Source: Mariniradius saccharolyticus AK6
GTDB taxonomy: Bacteria; Bacteroidota; Bacteroidia; Cytophagales; Cyclobacteriaceae
Assembly: GCF_000330725.2 (NCBI RefSeq)
Contig: NZ_AMZY02000020.1
Location: 1 to 64,000 of the forward strand
Length of the DNA stretch: 64,000 bases
Direction: 5' to 3'
This document shows positions 25,203 to 34,722 of this stretch, in pieces (position 1 is the first letter of the stretch; each line of letters begins with the position of its first letter). The notes under the pieces are model-generated. The model had not been told where the DNA came from and ran no database searches. It worked only from the letters and a program-made list of their open reading frames with translations. The position numbers and the translations under genes are program-made.

Positions 25203-26552
25203 ATGGACGATCCATACCCGAGTCTTATACTGCTGGCGGAAATGAACTCCATTTCTGCCAGTTATTTTGTTATCAACGCAATCATTTTCATATTGCTACT
25301 GATTGCTTCCGGTCTCATATCCGGCTCAGAAGTTGCCTTTTTTTCACTCAATTCCGATGATATTGCAGCAATGGATGAAGAGCGTAATCCACGCGCTCGA
25401 AAAGTAATTCAGCTCGTTGATCATCCGAAATCTCTCCTCAGCACGGTCCTTATACTCAATAACCTCGTCAACATCGCTATTGTGACGCTGACGACTTTCG
25501 TGACTTGGACGGTTTTTGGCTCGGGTGCTACGGGTATAGTCATCGTCCTCATCCAAACCATTGGAGTGACTTTTGCGATTGTTTTTTTCGGGGAAATCGT
25601 GCCCAAGGTGTATGCCACAAAGGCCAAGGTCCCGTTTTCTTTGATGATGGCGCCAATTATCTACTTCTTTTCCGTGCTTGTAAGGCCGCTTTCATTTTTC
25701 CTGATGGGTATCAGCAATGTAATAGAAAAAAGAATCCAAAAGAAAGGTTACTCACTTTCGGTTGATGAACTCAACCAAGCACTTGAAATAACCTCCGACG
25801 ACACATCAGAGGAAGAAAAAGAAATCCTGAAAGGAATTGTGAATTTTGGCACCCTGGCCGTCAGGCAGGTAATGAAGTCAAGGCTGGAGATTACAGCCGT
25901 GGAATACGGGACCGATTTCCACGAGCTCATGGACAAGATCAACAAGAGCGGGTATTCCAGGATTCCGGTTTTCCGGGAAACGATCGATAATGTCGAAGGA
26001 ATCCTTTATATCAAAGACCTTCTTCCACATGTCGATGAGGATGAGCACTTTGAATGGCAAAGCCTTATAAGGAAGACCTTGTTTGTGCCGGAAAACAAAA
26101 AGGTAGATACGCTTTTGAAGGATTTTCAGCGCAAGAGAATCCACATGGCCATCGTCGTGGATGAATATGGCGGTACCTCGGGTCTTGTGACATTGGAGGA
26201 TCTCATTGAGGAAATCATCGGGGAGATCAATGATGAATTTGATGACGTGGATGACTTTTTCTTTAAGGAAATTGACCCGAACACATTCGTGTTTGAAGGC
26301 CGGATTTCTCTGAATGATTTTTGCAAAAAGCTGGAGATTGACCCGCAGATATTTGAAGAAGTAAAGGGAGAAAGCGAATCACTCGGTGGACTGCTGCTGG
26401 AACTCAATTCCGCGCTTCCGAAAAACGGGGCAAAGTTGGTTTTTGAAAACTTTGAGTTCACCATTTTGGCAGTGGATACCAAAAAGATCAAGAAGGTCAA
26501 AGTAAGACTTTTGGATGGTGAAAAGAACCATGATTCCAATCACATGGATTAG
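25203..26552 (+). CDS. gldE: Gliding motility-associated protein GldE (CNNM/CorC type)
   Basis: A 449-residue inner-membrane protein. A CNNM/DUF21 membrane domain (about 20-190, with SGSEVAFFSL) is followed by paired CBS domains (about 205-335, with VMKSRLEITAV and VVDEYGGTSGLVTLEDLIEEIIGEI) and a C-terminal CorC/HlyC domain (about 355-435). This is the make-up of GldE, found next to mutY and ssb in gliding bacteria, though gldD does not follow here. Related proteins transport Mg2+ or Co2+. A TATTTTTG box at 25173-25180 lies 22 bases before the ATG. Confidence 0.9.
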   Translation: MDDPYPSLILLAEMNSISASYFVINAIIFILLLIASGLISGSEVAFFSLNSDDIAAMDEERNPRARKVIQLVDHPKSLLSTVLILNNLVNIAIVTLTTFVTWTVFGSGATGIVIVLIQTIGVTFAIVFFGEIVPKVYATKAKVPFSLMMAPIIYFFSVLVRPLSFFLMGISNVIEKRIQKKGYSLSVDELNQALEITSDDTSEEEKEILKGIVNFGTLAVRQVMKSRLEITAVEYGTDFHELMDKINKSGYSRIPVFRETIDNVEGILYIKDLLPHVDEDEHFEWQSLIRKTLFVPENKKVDTLLKDFQRKRIHMAIVVDEYGGTSGLVTLEDLIEEIIGEINDEFDDVDDFFFKEIDPNTFVFEGRISLNDFCKKLEIDPQIFEEVKGESESLGGLLLELNSALPKNGAKLVFENFEFTILAVDTKKIKKVKVRLLDGEKNHDSNHMD

Positions 26553-27065
26553 GGTGTATAGGCGAAAGGTGAATAAGATTCTTGGGCTTGACTGGGTTTT
26601 TTCCAAATGTTTGGTGAATGGGCTCAGTTAGCGGAATGATATCTAACTGCGGCGGCAAATTTCTGATTTTTCTATTTATTTTATTCTGATAATTGACATT
26701 ATTCAGAATAATATTCCATATTTTGATCGAAATGACATTGAATATAAATGTAATGGACGAATCCGCCACATAAAATCACAGAAAAAAAATTCGAAAATTT
26801 TTTGAGAAACCCTGATTTCGGAAATTCTTCTCGGTTTAAGTAAAAAGAAGGAATTTTTGAACCTTTATTAGGCAACATTTTGTCTTTTTTTGAAAAAGTG
26901 GTATCAAAAAATGGCAAATGTTAATTTTTTGAAAATTCAAACAACAGCGATTTTATGTGCAAACTGTGCATTTTTATACCTATTACATTATTGCAATTTT
27001 AAAAAAAACAAAATTTTTTGTAATATTCGCAACTTATTCTCAAAAACCTATTAAATCTATTTGTA
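26553..27065. other. Long AT-rich leader region of gltB
   Basis: 513 bases without a convincing gene; small minus-strand frames here are AT-driven. The last 150 bases are very AT-rich and include a direct repeat TGTGCA-AAC-TGTGCA (near 26956-26970) and an ATTACA...TGTAAT pair (near 26983 and 27020). The size of the gap and its position before gltBD suggest a regulatory region, but I see no known riboswitch fold. Confidence 0.35.
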
Positions 27066-30000
27066 ATGAATCAAGGACTATATCGGGAGGAATTTGAGCG
27101 TGATTCCTGCGGCATAGGTGCGGTAGTAAATGTCAAAGGCCAAAAAAGCCATGAGACGATTTCCGATGCATTGTACATGCTGAGCAATATGGAGCACAGG
27201 GGAGGAAGAGGTAGCGATCCCAAAACCGGTGACGGTGCGGGGATACTGATTCAAATCCCACATACTTTTTTGAGGGACGTCACTTCAAGGGCTGGGTTTA
27301 ATCTACCCGAAGAAGGACAATATGGTGTCGGAATGACATTTTTTCCAAAAAACAGGCAGTTGTATAAACGCTCCAAAGAGCTGCTCAATAAGATTATAGA
27401 AGAACTGAATTTTGAGTTGATAGGCTACAGGAACGTACCTGTGGATGAGACTGTCCCGGGATCAGGGGCTTTGGTGGTGATGCCGAATATCGAGATGGTG
27501 TTTGTCCGTCACAAAGCAGGCCTACGGGATATTGAACTTGAGCGCAAACTTTATGTGCTCAGAAACTACGCTTCCAAGTGTATCAATAACACAGTTGCTG
27601 GCGTAAACTCGGAGTTTTATTTCGCCAGCTTTTCTGCTTTTACACTCATTTATAAGGGTCAACTGAGGACTGACCAGGTTTTACCTTTCTTCAAGGACCT
27701 GTCGAACAAAAATATAACCTCTGGTTTGGCGATCGTGCATTCGAGGTTTTCGACCAATACTTTCCCAAACTGGCGGCTTGCACAGCCATTTCGATACCTA
27801 TCCCACAACGGGGAGATCAATACGATCCGCGGGAACCTCAACAAAATGAAATCCAAAGAGACGCTTATGCGCTCCGCGAATTTCTCGGATGATGAACTTG
27901 CTAAGCTAATGCCGATTACCAACAAGGCCAATTCGGATTCCGCCAATTTGGACGCAATGGTCGAATTGCTGACCTTGAGTGGTCGTTCTTTGCCACACGT
28001 GATGATGATGATGGTGCCCGAGGCTTGGCAGGACAATCAGATGATGGACAAGGACCGAAAGGCATTTTACAAATTCCACGCTTCGCTCATGGAGCCTTGG
28101 GATGGACCGGCTGCCTTGCTTTTTACGGACGGGAAGTCCCTTGGAGCTACATTGGATCGAAATGGGCTCAGGCCGCTTCGGTATTTTATCACCAACGACG
28201 ACAGGCTGATACTATCCTCTGAGGCTGGTGCTTTGCCGATTCGGGAGTCCACTATCAAAGAAAAAGGCCGCATCAGCCCAGGAAGGATGCTTTGGGCAGA
28301 CCTTCAAAAGGGGAAGATTTCCTTCGATGAGGAAATCAAATCCTCTGTATGTGATAATAAACCCTATGAAGATTGGGTACGCGAAGAAAGGCTCAAGCTC
28401 AGGATGATGCCAGATCCTGAAAAATTGGAGCACCCATATTCCACGGAGGACATCAAAAGGAGACAGACGGTTTTTGGCTACACTTCCGAGGATCTAAAAG
28501 TGATTTTGACACCGATGGGGGAAACAGGTTATGAGGCCGTCGGGTCCATGGGTGCGGATACGCCGTTGGCAGTATTGTCGAAGCAAAGCCAACACATATC
28601 TAATTACTTCAAGCAGCTTTTTGCACAAGTAAGCAACCCGCCGATCGACCCAATCCGGGAAAGATTGGTGATGTCGCTATTTACAAGAATCGGGGAAAGC
28701 CACAATATCCTCGCAGAAAGCCCACGCCATACACGTCAAATCCATATTTCCCAGCCTGTGTTGCTCAACGAGGATTTGGAGAAGATCAAACATTTGGAAG
28801 ACCAGGGCTATCGTACCGTGACGCTTTATGCACATTTCGATGCAGATCATCAGCCCGGAAGGCTTTTGGAGGCATTGAACCAATTGTGTCGGGAAGCGGA
28901 GGGAGCGATCTACGCTGGCAAAAACATCATTATCATCTCTGATCGCAACAGTACAGAATCAAAAGCTCCGATTCCAAGCCTCTTGGCCATAGGCGCTGTT
29001 CATCACCATTTGGTGAAAAAGAAACTTCGTACCAGGGCAGGGCTTGTTGTAGAGGCTGGCGACATACGAGAGACACACCATTTTGCGACCGTCATCGGCT
29101 ACGGTGCTTCGGCGATCAATCCTTACTTGGCGTTGGAATCCTTGCTTTATCTCAATGAAAAGGGAGCCTATGCAAAGGACTTGCCCCAAAGCCAGCTTTT
29201 CTACAATTACCAAAAAGCAATCGGGAACGGCCTATTGAAAGTGCTGTCCAAAATGGGCATCAGTACGCTTCAGTCTTATCAAGGCGCCCAGATATTCGAA
29301 GCGCTTGGATTGGGTCCTGAGGTCATCGACAGGTGTTTCAAAGGCACGATCAGCAGGATTTCGGGAATAGGTTTTGATGAGCTCGCCGAGGAAGTCTTGG
29401 TGAGACACCACGCGGCTTACCAAACGGAGAGTCCGATCTTGGAATCGGGTGGTGTGTACCAATGGAAAAGACGGGGCGAAATGCACCTCTTTAATCCGGA
29501 GACCATCCACTTGCTGCAGAAATCCACCAAGCTCAATGATTACGGGCTTTACAAGAAGTTTGCCCAGAAAATCAACGAGCAAACCAAAGATGCGTTGACC
29601 CTCAGGGGACTTTTTGAATTCAAGAAAAGGATTTCGATTCCAATTGAGGAGGTCGAACCGGTCGAATCTATCCTCAAGCGCTTCGCGACAGGCGCGATGT
29701 CCTTTGGCTCCATTTCACACGAGGCGCATTCGACCTTGGCGATAGCCATGAACCGTATCGGTGCCAAAAGCAACAGTGGGGAGGGCGGTGAAGACGAAAT
29801 CAGATTCGCGCGGAAAGAAAACGGAGACTGGGAAAGATCTGCTATCAAGCAAGTAGCTTCCGGCAGATTTGGCGTCACGAGTAACTACCTGACACACGCC
29901 GAGGAGCTCCAAATCAAAATGGCACAGGGAGCGAAGCCTGGAGAGGGCGGTCAGCTTCCCGGACATAAAGTGGACGACTGGATCGGACGTGTAAGGCATT

Positions 30001-31556
30001 CTACTCCCGGCGTGGGATTGATTTCCCCACCGCCGCACCATGATATTTACTCGATTGAGGACTTGGCCCAATTGATATTTGACCTTAAAAATGCCAACCG
30101 AAAAGCCCGCATCAATGTCAAATTGGTCGCACAGGCGGGGGTTGGGACAGTCGCAGCCGGCGTGGCCAAAGCCATGGCCGATGTGATCTTGATCTCGGGT
30201 GCCGATGGAGGTACCGGGGCTTCTCCGCTGAGCTCGATTCGGCACGCGGGTTTACCATGGGAGCTGGGCCTTTCGGAAGCCCATCAGACTTTGGTGAAGA
30301 ATAATCTCAGAAGCCGGGTAACGCTACAAACCGACGGTCAGTTGAGAACCGGGAGAGATATCGCTATAGCCACGCTTCTCGGAGCCGAGGAATGGGGCAT
30401 TTCTACCGGAGCCCTTGTGGTCGAGGGCTGCATTATGATGCGGAAATGCCATCTGAATACCTGCCCGGTTGGAATAGCGACACAGAATCCTGAGTTGAGG
30501 AAACTATTCACCGGAGACCCGGACCATGTCGTTAACTTCTTCCGATTCCTGGCGCAGGACCTACGGGAAATCATGGCTTCACTTGGGTTTAGGACCATCA
30601 ATGAAATGGTCGGCCAAAGCGATGTACTGAAATCCACGGGCCATCTGAACCATTGGAAATGGGACAAGCTGGATCTTAGCCCGATTTTCCATAAGGTCGA
30701 AGTTCCTGACCATGTGGGTATCCACAAGCAGATTGACCAGGAATTTGAGTTGAAAAACGTTCTGGACAGGCAGTTGATCCAGCAAGCAATCCCCGCATTG
30801 GAGCAGGCAAATGAAGTGCGTGGCCATTTCAAAATCGCCAACACGGACCGAACAGTCGGGGCCATGCTGTCCAATGAAATCTCCAAAATCTACGGAAGCC
30901 CTGGATTGCCCGACGATACGATTCACTACACCTTTGTGGGTTCGGCGGGACAGACATTTGGTGGTTTCCTGACCAAGGGAGTGACTTTCGAACTGGAAGG
31001 CGAATCCAATGACTATTTTGGGAAAGGGCTTTCCGGCGGTAAATTGATTATTTACCCAAGCCGAAATGCAACTTTCAATGCCTCGGAAAACATCATCATC
31101 GGCAACGTGGCCTTTTACGGAGCTACTTCCGGCGAGGCTTATATCAACGGCAAAGGTGGGGAACGTTTCTGCGTCCGAAACTCCGGCGTACAGGCCGTCA
31201 TCGAAGGTATTGGAGACCACGGCTGCGAATATATGACGGGTGGATTGGTGATCAATCTCGGTGAAATCGGCAGAAACTTCGGAGCCGGAATGAGTGGTGG
31301 AATCGCCTACATCTTGAAGGATTACATCCACTTGATCAATCAGGAAATGGTCGATTTGGATCCGCTCAATGAGGATGATTTTGTGACGATCAAAGAACAG
31401 CTCAACAAGCATGTTTCCCTGACAAGAAGCCAACTGGCCGATGAGTTTCTTCAGAATTGGAATGAATACAGGGAGAAATTCATCAAGGTCATCCCGAGGG
31501 ATTACAAGGAAGTATTGAGAAAAAGGGCATTGCAGAAATCTACAACATTGGTATAA
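27066..31556 (+). CDS. gltB: Glutamate synthase large subunit
   Basis: A 1496-residue enzyme that makes two glutamates from glutamine and 2-oxoglutarate. The N-terminal class II amidotransferase begins with a propeptide of 14 residues before the nucleophile C15 (RDSCGIGAV). The central and FMN-binding synthase domains follow (SFGSISHEAHSTLAIAMNRIGAKSNSGEGGED, VKLVAQAGVGTVAAGVAKA), with the 3Fe-4S cysteines near 1121-1132 (CIMMRKCHLNTCPVG). The C-terminal GXGXG beta-helix domain is complete. It works in the cytoplasm with GltD, whose gene starts one base after its stop. Confidence 0.97.
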   Translation: MNQGLYREEFERDSCGIGAVVNVKGQKSHETISDALYMLSNMEHRGGRGSDPKTGDGAGILIQIPHTFLRDVTSRAGFNLPEEGQYGVGMTFFPKNRQLYKRSKELLNKIIEELNFELIGYRNVPVDETVPGSGALVVMPNIEMVFVRHKAGLRDIELERKLYVLRNYASKCINNTVAGVNSEFYFASFSAFTLIYKGQLRTDQVLPFFKDLSNKNITSGLAIVHSRFSTNTFPNWRLAQPFRYLSHNGEINTIRGNLNKMKSKETLMRSANFSDDELAKLMPITNKANSDSANLDAMVELLTLSGRSLPHVMMMMVPEAWQDNQMMDKDRKAFYKFHASLMEPWDGPAALLFTDGKSLGATLDRNGLRPLRYFITNDDRLILSSEAGALPIRESTIKEKGRISPGRMLWADLQKGKISFDEEIKSSVCDNKPYEDWVREERLKLRMMPDPEKLEHPYSTEDIKRRQTVFGYTSEDLKVILTPMGETGYEAVGSMGADTPLAVLSKQSQHISNYFKQLFAQVSNPPIDPIRERLVMSLFTRIGESHNILAESPRHTRQIHISQPVLLNEDLEKIKHLEDQGYRTVTLYAHFDADHQPGRLLEALNQLCREAEGAIYAGKNIIIISDRNSTESKAPIPSLLAIGAVHHHLVKKKLRTRAGLVVEAGDIRETHHFATVIGYGASAINPYLALESLLYLNEKGAYAKDLPQSQLFYNYQKAIGNGLLKVLSKMGISTLQSYQGAQIFEALGLGPEVIDRCFKGTISRISGIGFDELAEEVLVRHHAAYQTESPILESGGVYQWKRRGEMHLFNPETIHLLQKSTKLNDYGLYKKFAQKINEQTKDALTLRGLFEFKKRISIPIEEVEPVESILKRFATGAMSFGSISHEAHSTLAIAMNRIGAKSNSGEGGEDEIRFARKENGDWERSAIKQVASGRFGVTSNYLTHAEELQIKMAQGAKPGEGGQLPGHKVDDWIGRVRHSTPGVGLISPPPHHDIYSIEDLAQLIFDLKNANRKARINVKLVAQAGVGTVAAGVAKAMADVILISGADGGTGASPLSSIRHAGLPWELGLSEAHQTLVKNNLRSRVTLQTDGQLRTGRDIAIATLLGAEEWGISTGALVVEGCIMMRKCHLNTCPVGIATQNPELRKLFTGDPDHVVNFFRFLAQDLREIMASLGFRTINEMVGQSDVLKSTGHLNHWKWDKLDLSPIFHKVEVPDHVGIHKQIDQEFELKNVLDRQLIQQAIPALEQANEVRGHFKIANTDRTVGAMLSNEISKIYGSPGLPDDTIHYTFVGSAGQTFGGFLTKGVTFELEGESNDYFGKGLSGGKLIIYPSRNATFNASENIIIGNVAFYGATSGEAYINGKGGERFCVRNSGVQAVIEGIGDHGCEYMTGGLVINLGEIGRNFGAGMSGGIAYILKDYIHLINQEMVDLDPLNEDDFVTIKEQLNKHVSLTRSQLADEFLQNWNEYREKFIKVIPRDYKEVLRKRALQKSTTLV

Positions 31557-31557
31557 G

Positions 31558-33033
31558 ATGGGAGCGAAAGAGGGTTTTATCCAATTCAAAAGAGAACTAC
31601 CGGAGTCTAGGACTCCGGAGGAACGTATCCACGATTATAAGGAAATCTACAAGCCATTTGATGCCGAAAAGCTCAACCATCAAGCGGCACGGTGCATGGA
31701 TTGCGGGATCCCGTTTTGCCACCAAGGCTGTCCTTTGGGCAATATCATTCCGGAATTCAACGATGCCGTGTACCGCAATGAATGGGAAGAAGCTTTTCAT
31801 ATTTTGCGCAGTACCAATAATTTCCCGGAGTTTACCGGAAGGATTTGTCCAGCTCCTTGCGAGGGGTCCTGCGTCCTCGGTATCAACAAAGATCCAGTTG
31901 CAATCGAGTTGATCGAGAAGAACATTGCCGAAAAAGCCTATGAGCTCGGGTTCGTGAAGCCCAGGATTCCTGTGAAAAGGACCGGTTTCAAAGTGGCCGT
32001 CATCGGTTCGGGCCCGGCGGGCTTGGCCGCGGCGGATCAATTGAACCAGGCGGGGCACGAGGTGACCCTTTTCGAAAAGGACAAAAAAGTCGGCGGATTA
32101 CTCCGATATGGAATCCCTGATTTCAAATTGGAAAAATGGGTCATCGATCGACGTGTGTCCGTGATGGAGCAAGAAGGTGTAATTTTCAGTACCGGAACTG
32201 AAGTTGGTTTCAATATCAAGGCTGAAAACATCCTGAGGAACTTTGACGCAGTCGTACTTTCTACTGGCGCCCAACAGCCCCGAGAATTGAAAATCAAAGG
32301 TGCCAATTTGAAAGGAGTGCATTTTGCGATGGAGTTTTTGGGTAAACAAAACCAGGTCATCGGCGGTGAAATAGCCAAAAACCCAATCTCCGCAACCGGA
32401 AAACACGTCATCGTCATCGGTGGTGGTGACACGGGCAGCGACTGCATCGGAACCTCCAATAGGCACGGCGCGGCGAGCATTACCCAACTCGAACTTCTAC
32501 CAAAACCTCCCAAGCAGCGCACAGAGCTGAATCCTTGGCCGGAGTGGCCAATGACCCTGAAAACTTCCAGTTCCCACGAAGAAGGTGCCGAGCGGTTTTT
32601 CTCCATTTTGACAAAGGAATTTGTTGGAAATGAAAAAGGGGAAGTGACCGGGCTCGTACTGGTGGATATCGTATGGAAAGAAAAAGGCGGCAGAATGCAG
32701 TTTGAGGAAGTTCCGGGTACTACGAGGACATTGCCTTGCGATCTGGCATTCATTGCGATAGGGTACGCAGGGCCAGCGCAAAATGGATTGTTGGAAGCCT
32801 TTGGTGTTCAAACGATGGAAAACACGCTTCCAAAATCCAAAGAGTACCAAAGTACCAACAAGAAAGTATTCCTCGCCGGTGACATGCGTCGTGGCCAGTC
32901 ATTGGTGGTATGGGCGATTTCGGAAGGTCGGGAAGCAGCTGTCAAGGTGGACGAATACCTCATGGGGTCCTCTGCCCTTCCTCGAAAAGATGAAGGATAC
33001 TATGAAGTGGAAGAGGAAATACTCAAAGATTGA
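31558..33033 (+). CDS. gltD: Glutamate synthase small subunit
   Basis: A 491-residue NAD(P)H-dependent electron-supplying subunit. The N-terminal 4Fe-4S domain has the cysteine pattern CMDCGIPFCHQGCPLGN (about 46-62) and CPAPCEGSC (about 101-109). An FAD-binding Rossmann motif VIGSGPAGLAAA is at about 148 and an NAD(P)H motif VIGGGDTGSDCIG at about 285. It is translationally coupled to gltB, with one base between the genes. A strong terminator follows. Confidence 0.97.
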   Translation: MGAKEGFIQFKRELPESRTPEERIHDYKEIYKPFDAEKLNHQAARCMDCGIPFCHQGCPLGNIIPEFNDAVYRNEWEEAFHILRSTNNFPEFTGRICPAPCEGSCVLGINKDPVAIELIEKNIAEKAYELGFVKPRIPVKRTGFKVAVIGSGPAGLAAADQLNQAGHEVTLFEKDKKVGGLLRYGIPDFKLEKWVIDRRVSVMEQEGVIFSTGTEVGFNIKAENILRNFDAVVLSTGAQQPRELKIKGANLKGVHFAMEFLGKQNQVIGGEIAKNPISATGKHVIVIGGGDTGSDCIGTSNRHGAASITQLELLPKPPKQRTELNPWPEWPMTLKTSSSHEEGAERFFSILTKEFVGNEKGEVTGLVLVDIVWKEKGGRMQFEEVPGTTRTLPCDLAFIAIGYAGPAQNGLLEAFGVQTMENTLPKSKEYQSTNKKVFLAGDMRRGQSLVVWAISEGREAAVKVDEYLMGSSALPRKDEGYYEVEEEILKD

Positions 33034-33114
33034 CGTTAACACAATAACCCAAAATAAAGAGTAAGCGTGATAATAAGTTTAGTTTGAGATGGCCCTTCTT
33101 GGGTCACCAAAAGC

Positions 33115-33143
33115 AAAAGAGCAGGTCCTTGGCCTGCTCTTTT
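33115..33143 (+). terminator. Intrinsic terminator of gltBD
   Basis: AAAAGAGCAGG (33115-33125) and CCTGCTCTTTT (33133-33143) form an 11-bp perfect stem with a 7-base loop, followed by more T. It lies about 80 bases past the gltD stop. Confidence 0.88.
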
Positions 33144-33225
33144 TGATTGGATTTAATTCTTGAGATTAATCTGGGACAAAACCGCTTTTTACTTCGTCTT
33201 CAAGATATACTCAATCAGTTTGGCT

Positions 33226-33714
33226 ATGAAAATATTTCGGTTACTTGCTTACCCAATATTGATTTTTCTGTCCCTTTCCTGCATCAGTGACGATGATGAT
33301 GTTGAATTTATTCACCTTTTGGGAACTTGGGAAAGAGGATCGGTACACGAAGAGACAGGTTTGGATTTTGTCATGGCCTACACCTTCCATGAGGATGGGA
33401 CTTTCGAGCAAAAATCGATCGCCCGTCAACCGAATTCCGCGATCGAATCAGGCTTTAATTCGATTGTAAGTGGAACTTTTGAGCTCAGCGGAAACAAGCT
33501 AACGCTCAATGAGACGGATTGGCTCGGTCTCCCGGAAGGCACAGGGCGGTGGTATGTCTCAGGCGAGGAATTGGTGGCATTCGAGTGGAACAGGGAAAGA
33601 GATGTCACGGTGACGCTTAGGGAAAGAAAATCCCAGTTGGAAATGGATTTTGGTCCATGCGGTCCAAATGTCCTTTGCGCCGGCCCGTTAACCTTCTACA
33701 AAGTGAAAAGGTAA
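33226..33714 (+). CDS. Small lipoprotein, lipocalin-like
   Basis: About 162 residues. The signal peptide ends in FLSLSC (lipid Cys at about 19), followed by an acidic DDDD retention-like stretch. The body reads like a lipocalin-like beta-barrel: LLGTWERGS near the start, repeated strands, and GTGRWYVSGEELV. Two late cysteines (CGPNVLC) may form a disulfide. Such proteins are common in Bacteroidota and their ligands are unknown. The ATG at 33226 is preferred to the upstream open frame because it places the lipobox correctly. Confidence 0.75.
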   Translation: MKIFRLLAYPILIFLSLSCISDDDDVEFIHLLGTWERGSVHEETGLDFVMAYTFHEDGTFEQKSIARQPNSAIESGFNSIVSGTFELSGNKLTLNETDWLGLPEGTGRWYVSGEELVAFEWNRERDVTVTLRERKSQLEMDFGPCGPNVLCAGPLTFYKVKR

Positions 33715-33772
33715 CCAAACCGTAGTGGGCGTAGCGGATTTACCATGAAAGAATTTAAAGGTGGAGGACATT

Positions 33773-34669
33773 TTATCTACATTCCTGCGATTCGCTGGCG
33801 TAATAGCGCTCGTTACCAACCATCAACTGTTCCTCTACAAAAATAAGGTTGACCGTTAAAGGACTAAGATTTTTCTTGGAAAATTCCAAGGTCAAAACGG
33901 CTTGGCTACCCGCTCCTTCCACCCGCCAGGTTCCTGACATTCTTCCCTTATACTCAGGATTGGTGTCCTTCAACAGTCCTTTTTTTCGAACACTTGCGTT
34001 GAAGCTTCCGTCGCCGCAAAGGTTGACTTCAGATTGTTTTTGACCACCCAAAATTTGGTCGTAGGAGACCATCAGCTTGTTGGACAAAAACGCTTTCCAG
34101 TCAAAATCTTCAAATGGATCAATGATTCGAGGTGAATCAAAGGTGCCCGAATTCAAGAATTCGAAGGCAGCACTTTTGACCAGACTGGTATTTTCCTCCA
34201 GCGAAACTGCCAGAACCGTAATACAATAGCCTTTGTCCCCACAACGAGTGGCGGCAAATCCCCGGTAGTTCTTGTTGACAAAATTGCCGGTGGCCTGCAC
34301 GTCTCCGAAGAGGAGACTGCCTTCAACCCTTGGATTTACCGCCATCAGCGTCAGGGTTTCCGTGACTTTCACTCCTTTTTTCCAATCTTCCGCCAGCCGA
34401 TTGAGATCTGTCTGCTCCCTGCCAAACACATACATCTCTCCAAAAAAGCCACTGTTTGCGTTCAGCAGGAATACCTCCGTCTCTCTCGGCAATGCCCCCA
34501 CCCATCCATCAGGTACTTTGGAGGTAAAGCCAAAAGTCGGGGCATAGATCTCCTCTCCAGAAGCATACAGCCTTCCTGGCTGAAGGCGGGTTTTGGAGGT
34601 TTGGCAAAGGCCACTCACTGCTGGGAAAAAGCCCAGCAGTAGCAGCAAAAAGGGAATGGTCTTATTCAT
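33773..34669 (-). CDS. Hypothetical secreted protein
   Basis: A 298-residue protein with a clear signal peptide (FLLLLLGFFPAVSGLCQ). It contains FTSKVPDGWVGALPRE near residue 48, a pattern seen at the start of small periplasmic stress-type domains, and a C-terminal region (about 190-295) that again looks lipocalin-like (GRMSGTWRVEGAG). Two Cys pairs may form disulfides. It is convergent with the lipocalin-like lipoprotein. I cannot assign a family. Confidence 0.7.
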   Translation of the reverse strand: MNKTIPFLLLLLGFFPAVSGLCQTSKTRLQPGRLYASGEEIYAPTFGFTSKVPDGWVGALPRETEVFLLNANSGFFGEMYVFGREQTDLNRLAEDWKKGVKVTETLTLMAVNPRVEGSLLFGDVQATGNFVNKNYRGFAATRCGDKGYCITVLAVSLEENTSLVKSAAFEFLNSGTFDSPRIIDPFEDFDWKAFLSNKLMVSYDQILGGQKQSEVNLCGDGSFNASVRKKGLLKDTNPEYKGRMSGTWRVEGAGSQAVLTLEFSKKNLSPLTVNLIFVEEQLMVGNERYYASESQECR

Positions 34670-34722
34670 ATACTCAAATATAAGCGATATTTCTTGGCAT
34701 CTCTCGCAGCAAAACTATCGCG

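Noticed and set aside
26553-27065. Riboswitch or small gene upstream of gltB
   Set aside because: No known aptamer core or stable fold could be recognised, and the small frames there are AT-driven.
30579-31589. A 336-codon minus-strand frame
   Set aside because: It is antisense to gltB, whose conserved motifs continue through the same stretch.
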